From contig DASWUD010000078.1 in NCBI GenBank assembly GCA_036401755.1, forward strand, positions 1 through 8,616: a DNA stretch of 8,616 nt, given 5' to 3'. Position numbers and translations under genes: made by a program. The notes below the pieces were generated by a model that was not told the DNA's origin, ran no database searches, and was given only the letters and a program-made list of their open reading frames with translations. This stretch comes from DASWUD01 sp036401755. GTDB taxonomy: Bacteria; Pseudomonadota; Gammaproteobacteria; Thiohalomonadales; Thiohalomonadaceae. Shown in pieces: positions 1 through 6,968 of this stretch (its first letter is position 1; every line of letters starts with the position of its first letter).

Positions 1-2243
1 TTGATACTCAACGGTACCCGATATAACTCATTTTGTAGCGTGCTGGCGATATAGCCACAGATCCGGTTGCCAAGCCAGAGGCCGAGCGGCAGGGCAACCA
101 CTACCAATATCGCCAGTTCGCCGAGCAGGATGTAGGAGATCTCGCCGCGGGTAAAGCCGAGCACGCGCAGACTGGCCAGGTCGCGGCCACGCTCGGTAAG
201 GATGATGCGCGCGCTGTTATAGACCACGCCCACCGCGATGATGGTGGAGAAGATGGTGGCGATGGAGGTGATGTAGAGCATGGTCTCCTCCATGATGCGC
301 TGGAAATTTTGCATGTCGCGCGTCCGCTCCACCACGCTGGCGATGCGCGGGGTTTCTTTGAACCACTGGTGCAGCGCGGCGAAGGCGGCGTGATCGACCG
401 TCAGGTAGGCGCCGGAGATGGCGGCACCCTCGTTCAGCAGACGGTTGAGGGCGCCGCGCTCCATGTAGGCAGACAACCCCAGATACTCGTGGACCAGCCC
501 TGCCACGGGGACCTGCACCACGCGCCGGTTGCCCTCCAGGATCTCCACCGTGACGCTATCGCCCGCCTTGATCCCCAGCCGCTCGCCCAGAAAGTCGGTC
601 ATCAGCATGCCCTCCGCGGGAATGCGCAGCGGCCGCTGTTCACTGTCGAGCAGCCGCTTGATCTGGCCGCCCGGCTCAACGCCGCGAATCGCCGTGCGGT
701 AGCTGCGCTGCTCGTGGCGCAACAGCACCGGCACGGTGCGGAACACCTCGCCGTACGCCACCCCGGGCTGGCTGACCAGATCGTAGAGGGCACGGCGCGA
801 GGTGGCCTCGATGAAGGTGACCGACATATCTTCGCGCGAGGCGAGGTTGTAGTGGATATCCATCATGTAGTTGACGGTGTCGCGCTGGAACAGCCCGGTG
901 GTGGTGATGGCGCCGGCCAGCGCGATGCCGAGCACGGTCAGTGCCGATTTGAAGGGACGGTGGCCGATGTGGCGCACGATCATGCGGGTCGGTTGTGACA
1001 GCCGTGCCTTGAGGCCGAGTCGCTCCAGCAGCGTTTCGCGATAGAGGACCGGTGGTTCGGGGCGCATCGCCACGGCGGGGCGCAGCCGGGCCGCGGCACG
1101 CACCGCCAGCAGCGTGCCGAGGATCGCCGCGCTGGCGGTGAAGAACGCCGCGTAGAGCAGCAGGCGCGGCTCCAGTCGGTAGAGCAGATAGGGGAGGCGG
1201 TAGAAGTCGAGATAGATATTGCTGAGGCCATGGCCAAGATAGAGACCGGCCGCGACCCCGAGCACGATCGCCCCCGCCACCACCACCAGCACCAGCTTGA
1301 TGTAGTGCCAGGCGATGGCGGCATTGCTGTAGCCGAACGCCTTGAGCGTCGCCACTTGTTCGCGCTGCGTGGTCACCAGACGGTTGATCACGATGTTGAA
1401 CAAAAAGGCGGCCACGCCGAGAAAGATCGCCGGAAAGATGCGCGTGATGGTCTTGAGCTGGGCAAACTCCTCGGTGAGAAATTTGTGCGACAGCTGGTCG
1501 GCGCGCGCATAGGCACCGAGCCCGCCATAGGGGGCAAGGATGTGGTCGATGCGATCGATGACAGCCTTCTCATCGGCGCCCGCATCGAGGCGGAACACCG
1601 CGTTATTGAAAGCGCCCTTCATCTCGTAGGCGTAGCTGAGCGGGGTGCGTGCCATCCACAAAATGGCGAAACGCTGCTCGTCGGGAAAGAAGGCGCCGGG
1701 GCGGATTTGGTAGATCTGCTCGGGCGACATGGCCATGCCGACGATGGTCAGGGCGCGCCGTTTGCCCTTGATGATCAGCGGCAGCTTGTCACCCAGCTTG
1801 AGCTGGTGGGCGGTGGCGAAGGCCTGGTCCACTACCACCTCGTCGTCGCTGTCATTGCTCACGCTGCGTCCGGCGCGCAGATAGAGGGCGTTGAGAGGGG
1901 GTGGTCCGTAGTCGGGCAGCGAGGTGATGAGGGCCGAGATGGTCTCGGGAAACTCCGGCAGGTCCACCGAGGCCCACGCCACCACGCGCGGCTGCGCCAC
2001 GGCGACGCCGGGGATCTCCGCCAGGCGCTCGGCGACACCCAGCGGCGCGCGCTGCAGCGACACGAACAGATCGGCAAAGCGGTAGTTGTCGTAGTAGTCG
2101 TTGCGGCTCTGCTGCAGCGAGTCGTGGGTGCTGCTGAACATGATGTAGGTGACCACGCCGCACGCCATCACCAGCATGATGGCGGTCATCTGGGTGCGCA
2201 GCAGCCACAGGTCGCGCCACAGCTTGTGGTCGAGGGCGGTCAT
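1..2243 (-). CDS. ABC transporter permease, FtsX/MacB type (3' end outside window)
   Basis: Inner-membrane permease of an ABC exporter, probably moving a lipid, lipoprotein or drug-like substrate toward the periplasm with the ATPase encoded just upstream. One frame is open from an ATG at 2243 to the window edge (747 codons, no stop). I checked the frame at several points and saw no frameshift. Visible parts: a first membrane helix at about residues 18-34, a large soluble periplasmic domain at about 35-265, an FtsX-like block with helices near 267-287, 315-338 and 360-385, then a second half with a helix near 432-453, another soluble domain, and helices near 654-677 and 702-725. This duplicated two-FtsX layout is typical of permeases of about 780-850 residues, so only the last helix region is missing. 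The start lies 2 bases after the ATPase stop, indicating translational coupling. The substrate cannot be read from sequence. A HlyD-type adaptor may lie beyond the edge. Confidence 0.9.
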   Translation of the reverse strand, partial: MTALDHKLWRDLWLLRTQMTAIMLVMACGVVTYIMFSSTHDSLQQSRNDYYDNYRFADLFVSLQRAPLGVAERLAEIPGVAVAQPRVVAWASVDLPEFPETISALITSLPDYGPPPLNALYLRAGRSVSNDSDDEVVVDQAFATAHQLKLGDKLPLIIKGKRRALTIVGMAMSPEQIYQIRPGAFFPDEQRFAILWMARTPLSYAYEMKGAFNNAVFRLDAGADEKAVIDRIDHILAPYGGLGAYARADQLSHKFLTEEFAQLKTITRIFPAIFLGVAAFLFNIVINRLVTTQREQVATLKAFGYSNAAIAWHYIKLVLVVVAGAIVLGVAAGLYLGHGLSNIYLDFYRLPYLLYRLEPRLLLYAAFFTASAAILGTLLAVRAAARLRPAVAMRPEPPVLYRETLLERLGLKARLSQPTRMIVRHIGHRPFKSALTVLGIALAGAITTTGLFQRDTVNYMMDIHYNLASREDMSVTFIEATSRRALYDLVSQPGVAYGEVFRTVPVLLRHEQRSYRTAIRGVEPGGQIKRLLDSEQRPLRIPAEGMLMTDFLGERLGIKAGDSVTVEILEGNRRVVQVPVAGLVHEYLGLSAYMERGALNRLLNEGAAISGAYLTVDHAAFAALHQWFKETPRIASVVERTRDMQNFQRIMEETMLYITSIATIFSTIIAVGVVYNSARIILTERGRDLASLRVLGFTRGEISYILLGELAILVVVALPLGLWLGNRICGYIASTLQNELYRVPLSI

Positions 2244-2245
2244 GG

Positions 2246-2998
2246 CTACCAGTGCAGCTCGCGCGGTTCGCGCTTGTGGGCGTTACGCTCGATGCGGGCG
2301 ACGCGGCCGTCACTGATATGCACCACCCGATCGGCGATGGCCGCGATGTCAGAGTTGTGGGTGATCACCACGGTGGTGGTGCCCAGTTCACGATTGACGC
2401 GGCTGATCGCCTCCAGCACCACGATGCCGGTGGTCACGTCGAGGGCGCCGGTCGGCTCATCGCACAGCAGCACCTCCGGCCGTTTGGCGATGGCGCGGGC
2501 GATGGCCACGCGCTGCTGCTCGCCACCGGAGAGCTGCGCCGGAAAGTGGTCCAGCCGCTCGCCGAGCCCGACCATCTGCAGCGCCTCCTCCGGGGTGAGT
2601 GGCTGTCTGGCGATCTCGGTCACCAGTGCCACGTTCTCACGCGCAGTGAGGGAGGGGATCAGGTTGTAGAACTGAAAGACAAACCCGACGTGGTCACGCC
2701 GGTAACGGGTCAGCGCCGCATCGTCGTAAACAGAGAGGTCGTGCTCCTCGTAGCGCACGCGGCCGCTGGTGGGCACATCCAGCCCGCCGAGGATGTTGAG
2801 CAGCGTCGACTTGCCGCTGCCCGACGGCCCGAGCATCACCACGAATTCGCCTTTGTAGAGCTCCAGGTCGACGCCGCGCAGTGCATGCACCTGCACCTCA
2901 CCCATCTGATAGACCTTGGTGATGCTCTCCGCCTGAAACACCATCGCACCGTGCGGCGCTACCGGGTGTTGCGCACTCTCTGTTTCATGTTTCATCAC
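2246..2998 (-). CDS. ABC transporter ATP-binding protein, LolD/MacB type
   Basis: Cytoplasmic ATPase that drives the FtsX-type permease that follows. All nucleotide-binding motifs are intact: Walker A GPSGSGKS (residues 57-64), Q-loop Gln109, signature LSGGEQQRV (156-164), Walker B VLLCDEP (176-182) and H-loop His214. The 250-residue length and the GALD after Walker B fit the LolD/MacB/DevA subgroup. The first ORF codon is GTG at 2998, directly followed by ATG at 2995. Neither has a clear Shine-Dalgarno sequence. A third option is the ATG at 2944 (codon 19), just before the conserved domain begins (VFQAESITKVY), so the first 18 residues are uncertain. The gene ends 2 bases before the permease start, and the pair is clearly one transcription unit. 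The particular exporter family cannot be decided from the ATPase alone. Confidence 0.95.
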   Translation of the reverse strand: MMKHETESAQHPVAPHGAMVFQAESITKVYQMGEVQVHALRGVDLELYKGEFVVMLGPSGSGKSTLLNILGGLDVPTSGRVRYEEHDLSVYDDAALTRYRRDHVGFVFQFYNLIPSLTARENVALVTEIARQPLTPEEALQMVGLGERLDHFPAQLSGGEQQRVAIARAIAKRPEVLLCDEPTGALDVTTGIVVLEAISRVNRELGTTTVVITHNSDIAAIADRVVHISDGRVARIERNAHKREPRELHW

Positions 2999-3001
2999 CA
3001 G

Positions 3002-3030
3002 ACATTAGGGGGTGCGGGGCAGCTTGTAAA
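3002..3030 (-). promoter_or_regulatory. candidate sigma70-type promoter for the ABC pair
   Basis: Read on the minus strand, TTTACA (3025-3030) and TAATGT (3002-3007) are 17 bases apart. The -35 box matches consensus at 5 of 6 positions, the -10 box at only 3 of 6. The transcript would begin near 2995, at the first possible start codons, implying a leaderless message or a start at 2944. Weak call. Confidence 0.25.
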
Positions 3031-3078
3031 TGACGCCGCCAGCGGCTTGCGACTGGAGGCGGCTTGGCTAGACTCGCG

Positions 3079-3094
3079 GGCGTCACTCGACGCC
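3079..3094. repeat. short perfect hairpin between antiporter and ABC genes
   Basis: GGCGTC and GACGCC form a perfect 6-base stem around the 4-base loop ACTC, in the 233-base gap between the antiporter stop and the ATPase start. Neighbouring GC-rich sequence (3035-3063) can also pair with itself. There is no T-run on either side, so this is not a standard intrinsic terminator. It could be a factor-dependent end or an operator. No gene is visible in the gap. Confidence 0.35.
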
Positions 3095-3231
3095 GGCGCT
3101 CGGTCTGATCGACTGTCCACTCCCCTTCATCCTCGCACTGGGCAGATGCTCAGCGATGGACCCGGTATCGAGAGCTCCATCAGCAGCTATTACCACATCG
3201 GGGATCGCGCCATGCCACTCGTCTGCCTCCC

Positions 3232-4314
3232 TCAGGCAAGGAACAGCAGTGTCACGAAGGCGGCGAACAGCACCAGGTGTACCAGTCCTTCCAGCGCGTT
3301 GGTTTCGCCATCGTTGAAGTTGATCATCGCCACCATCATGGTCAGCAGGATCATGCCGCCCTGCAGCGGGGTGAGTCCCATCACGATATCGATGCCAGAG
3401 AAGAGGGCGACGCTCTCCACCAGCGGAATGGTCATCAGCACCGTGGCCAGCGAGGCGCCCAATGCAATGTTTACCACGGTCTGCATGCGATCCTCATGGG
3501 CGGCACGGATCGCCGTGAGGATCTCGGGGCTGGCGGAGATCAGCGCCACCGCGACAGCGGCGAGGGCAAGCGGCAGGCCGGTCGCCTCGATACCGGCATT
3601 GAGGAATACCGACAGCACCTCTGCCAGCACGCCAATCAGGGCCACATAGACGAACAACAGCCCGCCGTGCCAGGCCCCGCTCGGACTGTGCGCGCTTTCA
3701 TGGGGCGACGGTTCGCTGCTTCCCTTGTGGTAGGAATATTCGAAGAAGTAACGGTGATTGACCGTCTGGATACGGGTGAACACCGCATACATCAGCAGCA
3801 TCGCCACGATGTTGAAGATGGAATAGGCCTTGATGCTCTCCGCGCCGATAAAATCGGGCAGCACCATGCCGATCCCCACGGCCACCAGAATCATGGAGAT
3901 GTAGGAGTTGGAACTGTCGACGTTGTACTTCTGCTCCCCGTGGCGAATGCCGCCGATGATGGCCGCGATACCCAGAATGCCGTTGATGTCGAGCATCAGT
4001 GCCGCGTAGATGGTGTCACGCACCAGGGTCGGACTGCTGCCGCTTTGGATCAGAATGACCAGCATCAATACCTCGACGGTCACCGCCGAGCCGGTAAGGA
4101 TCAGCGTCCCATAGGGCTCGCCATACTTGTGGGCCAGTACCTCGGCATGATGCGCCACGCGGAAGGTCGCTACCAAAATCACGGCGAAGATGGCGAGGAA
4201 TGTGAGCCCGACGGCCAGCAGACCCATGTGCAGCAAAGTGTGCTCCAGGGAATAGGCGAGCACTGCACCCGCCAGCGCAATGGCCAGGGCCTTCTCTTCC
4301 AACAGTCTATTCAT
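3232..4314 (-). CDS. chaA: ChaA-type Ca2+(Na+,K+)/H+ antiporter
   Basis: Inner-membrane cation/proton antiporter of the CaCA superfamily. ChaA of E. coli exports Ca2+, Na+ and K+ at alkaline pH or high salt. The 360 residues form about eleven hydrophobic helices. The first alpha repeat holds the family signature HHAEVLAHKYGEPYGT (55-70), then GSAVTVEV with the key Glu81. The second repeat holds SPEILTAI (262-269) with Glu264. A hydrophilic histidine- and serine-rich loop at about 192-216 separates the halves, as in ChaA. Length agrees with ChaA (366 in E. coli). The ATG at 4314 has a strong GAGGAG site (4319-4324) four bases upstream, which supports this start. The gene lies 164 bases after the PEPCK/HprK-like gene and appears to have its own promoter. 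Family assignment is firm. Ion preference is not readable from sequence. Confidence 0.9.
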   Translation of the reverse strand: MNRLLEEKALAIALAGAVLAYSLEHTLLHMGLLAVGLTFLAIFAVILVATFRVAHHAEVLAHKYGEPYGTLILTGSAVTVEVLMLVILIQSGSSPTLVRDTIYAALMLDINGILGIAAIIGGIRHGEQKYNVDSSNSYISMILVAVGIGMVLPDFIGAESIKAYSIFNIVAMLLMYAVFTRIQTVNHRYFFEYSYHKGSSEPSPHESAHSPSGAWHGGLLFVYVALIGVLAEVLSVFLNAGIEATGLPLALAAVAVALISASPEILTAIRAAHEDRMQTVVNIALGASLATVLMTIPLVESVALFSGIDIVMGLTPLQGGMILLTMMVAMINFNDGETNALEGLVHLVLFAAFVTLLFLA

Positions 4315-4365
4315 CGAGCTCCTCGACAGAGGTTGATTGTTATGGGGGTGAAAAATCGACCCGGG

Positions 4366-4394
4366 ATATTACTGGGTGGGCAGCGTGAACGCAA
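4366..4394 (-). promoter_or_regulatory. candidate promoter for the antiporter gene
   Basis: On the minus strand TTGCGT (4389-4394) and TAATAT (4366-4371) are separated by 17 bases. The -10 box matches 4 of 6 consensus bases and the -35 box 3 of 6. A start near 4359 would give a leader of about 45 bases carrying the GAGGAG ribosome binding site. Spacing is ideal but the boxes are weak. Confidence 0.35.
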
Positions 4395-4405
4395 AGCAGT
4401 CAGTG

Positions 4406-4420
4406 GCAGCGCGCCGCTGC
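4406..4420. repeat. perfect 6-bp hairpin upstream of the antiporter
   Basis: GCAGCG and CGCTGC flank a three-base loop. The hairpin lies just upstream of the candidate antiporter promoter and has no T-run after it on either strand. It could be part of a factor-dependent transcription end for the PEPCK/HprK-like gene or a protein-binding site. Function unknown. Confidence 0.35.
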
Positions 4421-4458
4421 TCTAAAAGACGGGCAGCCGACAGAGCGTGCTTGGTCGA

Positions 4459-4477
4459 TTGCTCCAGCGTGGAGCAA
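4459..4477 (-). terminator. hairpin abutting the stop codon of the PEPCK/HprK-like gene
   Basis: TTGCTCCA and TGGAGCAA form a perfect 8-base stem with a three-base loop, starting one base after the TGA (4479-4481). Position suggests an mRNA 3' end. The bases that follow (TCGACC) are not T-rich, so it is not a classical intrinsic terminator. It may protect the 3' end or act with Rho. Confidence 0.4.
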
Positions 4478-4478
4478 C

Positions 4479-6392
4479 TCAAACCAGATTAAGTGAGAGG
4501 AGCCCCTCCATCTTTTCGGCGGTTTCCGATTTGCCGGTGCGGCTGTCGCCGATCAGCGCCACGGTGATGCTCACCTCGGCGATGCTGCCACCCAGGCGTT
4601 CGCGTTTGGCCTTGGCGCGGGCCTTGATCAGGTCGATGAGATCCTCGGCGAGCCGTTCGGGGGCCTTCAGCTCCACTTCGTCGCGATTGGCGTAGCCACA
4701 ACGCGCCAGCGCCTCGTCGCTGTTTTCGCTGTAGACCCCGGCCATCAGCTGGCTGTGGGCAACGCCCACCTTGATCTCGCCGCGCGCCACCAGTGCCCGC
4801 AGATCGCCGATGAAGCCCGCCTCGGTGATGGAGAACTTCTCGTAGAGGTCGGGATGGAGAATGGTGCCGTCGTTGTCGCGCAACAGCGGGAAGGGGTTGG
4901 CCCAGTAGCTCGACTCCTTGGCGCCGCGGTGGGTGGAGGTGGAGCCGGCCGCCACGCGCTCGCCGAGGCGGAAGTGGTCGATCGCCTGCTCCACGCCCAT
5001 GGCGGTATCGATGGTGCTTTCGCCCTGGGGGATCAGGGTGAAGTTGTTCATGTAGAGCAGCACGTCGAGCACGTCGCCGCGGAATACTTCGCCCTCGTCG
5101 GTGACCGGTACGATCTGCCGCGCGTTGGAGCCGGTCTCCTTGTTGTAGCCCACCTCGCGGCCGACCATCTGGATCTTGGCCTGCTCGCTGAAACCGTCCA
5201 GACAGGCGAAGGCCCCGGTCTCGGTGCCGAAGAAGATGGGGCGGGTCAGACCATCTGCGCCGCGGGTCAGCACCACGCGACCCATGTCGTCGGCCTTGAC
5301 GCGCATCTCGGTGATGTAGGGCTCACCCTGCTCATCGAAGCGCACCAGGTAGCGGGTACAGCCGCAGTGCAGCGGGATCTCCCCCTTGCGAATAGCAAGC
5401 ACGTTGTGCAGGGTGAGGATCGGCTTTTTGCAGTAGCCGAAATACTTCAGCTCATCGCGATCCGGCACCATCCCCACCAGCACTTCATTGGCAGGATCCC
5501 ACCAGTAACCGAGATCCTTGGGATGGGCGTTGGGATCACCGAAGATGAAGATGCCGTCGGGGCGGCGCCCTGCCTTGATCTCCTCGATGCGCGCAAAGGG
5601 AAAGAGGTTGAGCAGCCCCGGTTCCATCTCGATGGTGCCGCGCGCCTTGTGCAGGTAGGCGACGATTAGCGAGCTGCCCACCTGCAGCGGTACCGCAACC
5701 CAGTCGTCCGGCTCGAAGCGCGCATGATCGAACGGATTGTGGTCGAGTTCGTAGAACGGCTCGGCGCGTTTGTTGGAGGGGGTCGAGTAGTCGACGCCGG
5801 TGAGGATGTCGGCGGCGATGGTGAGCGGCACGTGGTTGAGCTCCACATAGGCGCCCGGCAGGTTGAGGTAGTGGCCGGAGATCTCGCCCGCCGTGACGTT
5901 GGGTGAGGGGTCGAGGCCCGGGGTGCGACGCACGCCATGCTCCAGGTCGACCTTGGCCAGCAGGTCGCGGCGCGTCTCCAGGATCAGGTCGGCCAGGCTG
6001 CGTGCCTTGGCGGTCACCTTGTCCTTCACCGTCTCCGGCGTCTCCTCGCCGGTGGAGACCACATCGTTCTGCAACCGCACCAGCCGCTTGTAGCCGCTGG
6101 AGCGATAGTGGTGAAAGGCGCCATCGAGAAAACGCACCACCGCACGGGCGCGTTCCAGACCCTCCTCGCTGGTGGGGCGCGGCCCTTCGAGGATCGCCAG
6201 CACCTCGCGCGCCGAAAGGTCCTTGAACATCGCGGCGCGGTGCTGCGCCTCGGGACGCTGCCGCCCCTCGCGCGCCCCCATCTCCTCCACGAACTCCTTC
6301 TTGTAGATATTCAGATAGCGCGAGAAGGCGCGGCTCTTCAGTAACTGTTCCGGCGTGCTGCAACCGTCGCGGATCTCAAGGATCTGTTCCAT
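4479..6392 (-). CDS. PEPCK/HprK-like P-loop protein with C-terminal Walker A, function unknown
   Basis: Not assigned with certainty to a named family; DUF4914 is a possibility from memory only, based on similar length. The first 200 or so residues are charged, largely helical, and unfamiliar. From about 280 the chain follows ATP-dependent PEP carboxykinase. KK at 322-323, then Asn330, KG at 336-337 and HC at 342-343 match the block before the PEPCK P-loop. Asp368-Asp369 match the kinase-2 acidic pair. NARQIVPV (423-430) resembles NTRVSYP. FRLGERVAAGSTSTHRG (474-490) resembles the FTAKLAGTERG region, followed by LHP at 512-514. The P-loop expected between HC and DD is absent. After a helix matching the PEPCK C-terminus, IAEVSITVALIGDSRTGKSE (604-623) supplies an HprK-like Walker A, and the protein ends 14 residues later. 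A phosphotransferase role is an inference. The ATG at 6392 has only a weak AAGAG site. No frame downstream extends the product meaningfully. Confidence 0.85.
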   Translation of the reverse strand: MEQILEIRDGCSTPEQLLKSRAFSRYLNIYKKEFVEEMGAREGRQRPEAQHRAAMFKDLSAREVLAILEGPRPTSEEGLERARAVVRFLDGAFHHYRSSGYKRLVRLQNDVVSTGEETPETVKDKVTAKARSLADLILETRRDLLAKVDLEHGVRRTPGLDPSPNVTAGEISGHYLNLPGAYVELNHVPLTIAADILTGVDYSTPSNKRAEPFYELDHNPFDHARFEPDDWVAVPLQVGSSLIVAYLHKARGTIEMEPGLLNLFPFARIEEIKAGRRPDGIFIFGDPNAHPKDLGYWWDPANEVLVGMVPDRDELKYFGYCKKPILTLHNVLAIRKGEIPLHCGCTRYLVRFDEQGEPYITEMRVKADDMGRVVLTRGADGLTRPIFFGTETGAFACLDGFSEQAKIQMVGREVGYNKETGSNARQIVPVTDEGEVFRGDVLDVLLYMNNFTLIPQGESTIDTAMGVEQAIDHFRLGERVAAGSTSTHRGAKESSYWANPFPLLRDNDGTILHPDLYEKFSITEAGFIGDLRALVARGEIKVGVAHSQLMAGVYSENSDEALARCGYANRDEVELKAPERLAEDLIDLIKARAKAKRERLGGSIAEVSITVALIGDSRTGKSETAEKMEGLLSLNLV

Positions 6393-6420
6393 GGTTATCT
6401 CTTATGTTTTTATGAAGGAA

Positions 6421-6436
6421 ATGCGGGGATAAACCG
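6421..6436. repeat. left copy of imperfect direct repeat
   Basis: ATGCGGGGATAAACCG recurs at 6634-6650 as ATGCGGGGATGAAACCG, identical apart from one inserted G. The copies lie about 213 bases apart at the two ends of the same AT-richer gap. This copy lies between the PEPCK/HprK-like gene start and its candidate -10 box, in the presumed leader. Confidence 0.5.
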
Positions 6437-6441
6437 TCTCC

Positions 6442-6471
6442 ATTCTACGCATAGCGCTTTCCCTCCCTCAA
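6442..6471 (-). promoter_or_regulatory. candidate sigma70-type promoter for the PEPCK/HprK-like gene
   Basis: On the minus strand TTGAGG (6466-6471) and TAGAAT (6442-6447) are 18 bases apart. The -10 box matches 5 of 6 consensus bases and the -35 box 4 of 6. The expected start near 6435 gives a leader of about 43 bases that includes the left direct-repeat copy. It is the best-scoring promoter seen by eye in the window. Confidence 0.45.
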
Positions 6472-6530
6472 CCGAAAAGCACTGCGAGCAAAGTTGACAG
6501 AGAAGAGCCGTGTGGAATCAAGAGTGATGG

Positions 6531-6686
6531 GTGGCAGACACTTCGTTGTACTTCAACACCTTAGCAAAAGGTGGCGCAAGTGAATTTATTGGAGGCATTG
6601 AAATTTGTGATATGGAGCCAAGAGGTTTATTGGATGCGGGGATGAAACCGCACGCTGCTCACGGCCCGAAGCTCATCCGTGCTTGA
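6531..6686 (+). CDS. possible small ORF or gene remnant, 51 residues
   Basis: A GTG-initiated plus-strand frame with a protein-like composition: VADTSLYFNTLAKGGASEFI at the start, an acidic middle (GIEICDMEPRG) and HGPKLIRA at the end. It is bounded upstream by an in-frame TGA and overlaps the 3' end of the convergent regulator gene by 14 bases. G or C occupies about half of third codon positions, well below the strong GC bias of neighbouring genes. It is therefore either foreign DNA, a fragment of a lost gene, or chance. Only a weak AAGAG precedes it. I recognise no family. Confidence 0.2.
   Translation: MADTSLYFNTLAKGGASEFIGGIEICDMEPRGLLDAGMKPHAAHGPKLIRA
6634..6650. repeat. right copy of imperfect direct repeat
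   Basis: ATGCGGGGATGAAACCG matches 6421-6436 with one extra G. It lies just beyond the 3' end of the regulator gene. The octamer-plus TTTATTGGA occurs next to it (6626-6634) and also at 6585-6593, so this gap has some internal repetition. No transposase or terminal inverted repeats are seen. Confidence 0.5.
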
Positions 6687-6957
6687 CCACCTCCAGCATC
6701 GGCTCCTCGATCCAGGTCTCATGACACTGCGGGCACTTGCCGGGCTTGTGAAACTTATCCGCATGGAACCTGAAGCCACACTTGCGGCAATGGGCGGGGT
6801 GCACCACTAGCCGGTACTCCGCCGAATGGTGCAGGCTTTTGTGCAGATGGTGCAGATCCTCCTCCACGTCACGCGGCGGCATATCGAGCAACCGGGCGAT
6901 CTCCGAAAGGCCCATGGGGTGGTTGAGCAGCAGCGTAATCAACCCTTTGCGAAACAT
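6673..6957 (-). CDS. winged-helix plus zinc-ribbon transcriptional regulator (COG3357-like)
   Basis: Predicted small DNA-binding regulator. Counting from the ATG at 6957 (94 residues), positions about 4-42 form a helix-turn-helix (LLNHPMGLSEIARLLDMPPRDVEEDL) in abbreviated description: L10-L11, then the recognition region D25-D34. A zinc ribbon follows with two CxxC pairs, CRKC (57-60) and CPQC (75-78), and a WIEEP tail. This order, HTH, then a hinge with LVVHPA, then a ribbon, is the pattern I know from archaeal predicted regulators of COG3357. A longer frame begins with GTG at 6999, but that start lacks a ribosome binding site and its region holds a terminator-like hairpin; the ATG at 6957 has GGGGTG a few bases upstream. 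It lies 54 bases after the cyclase stop. Target genes are unknown. Confidence 0.8.
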   Translation of the reverse strand: MFRKGLITLLLNHPMGLSEIARLLDMPPRDVEEDLHHLHKSLHHSAEYRLVVHPAHCRKCGFRFHADKFHKPGKCPQCHETWIEEPMLEVVKHG

Positions 6958-6968
6958 GAAGCACCCCG

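Noticed and set aside
3225..3239. Hairpin at the antiporter stop codon as an intrinsic terminator
   Set aside because: The stem is only five pairs and no T-run follows on the minus strand.
1230..4425. Long plus-strand frames of 479, 465 and 382 codons (1230-2669, 2252-3649, 3277-4425)
   Set aside because: They lie antisense to well-supported ABC and antiporter genes, are rich in His, Gln, Gly, Asp and Arg in the way typical of reverse frames of GC-rich genes, and show no recognisable domain or ribosome binding site.
4755..6363. Plus-strand frame 4755-5669 and minus-strand frame 5536-6363 inside the PEPCK/HprK-like gene
   Set aside because: Both are out-of-frame shadows with compositions of GC-rich noise; the real frame has clear family motifs through the same bases.
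4479..6392. PrkA/YeaG-type serine kinase as identity of the 637-residue protein
   Set aside because: The length is similar and a P-loop is present, but PrkA has its Walker A near the N-terminus in an AAA-like domain, and none of its other motifs are seen; PEPCK-like blocks fit better.
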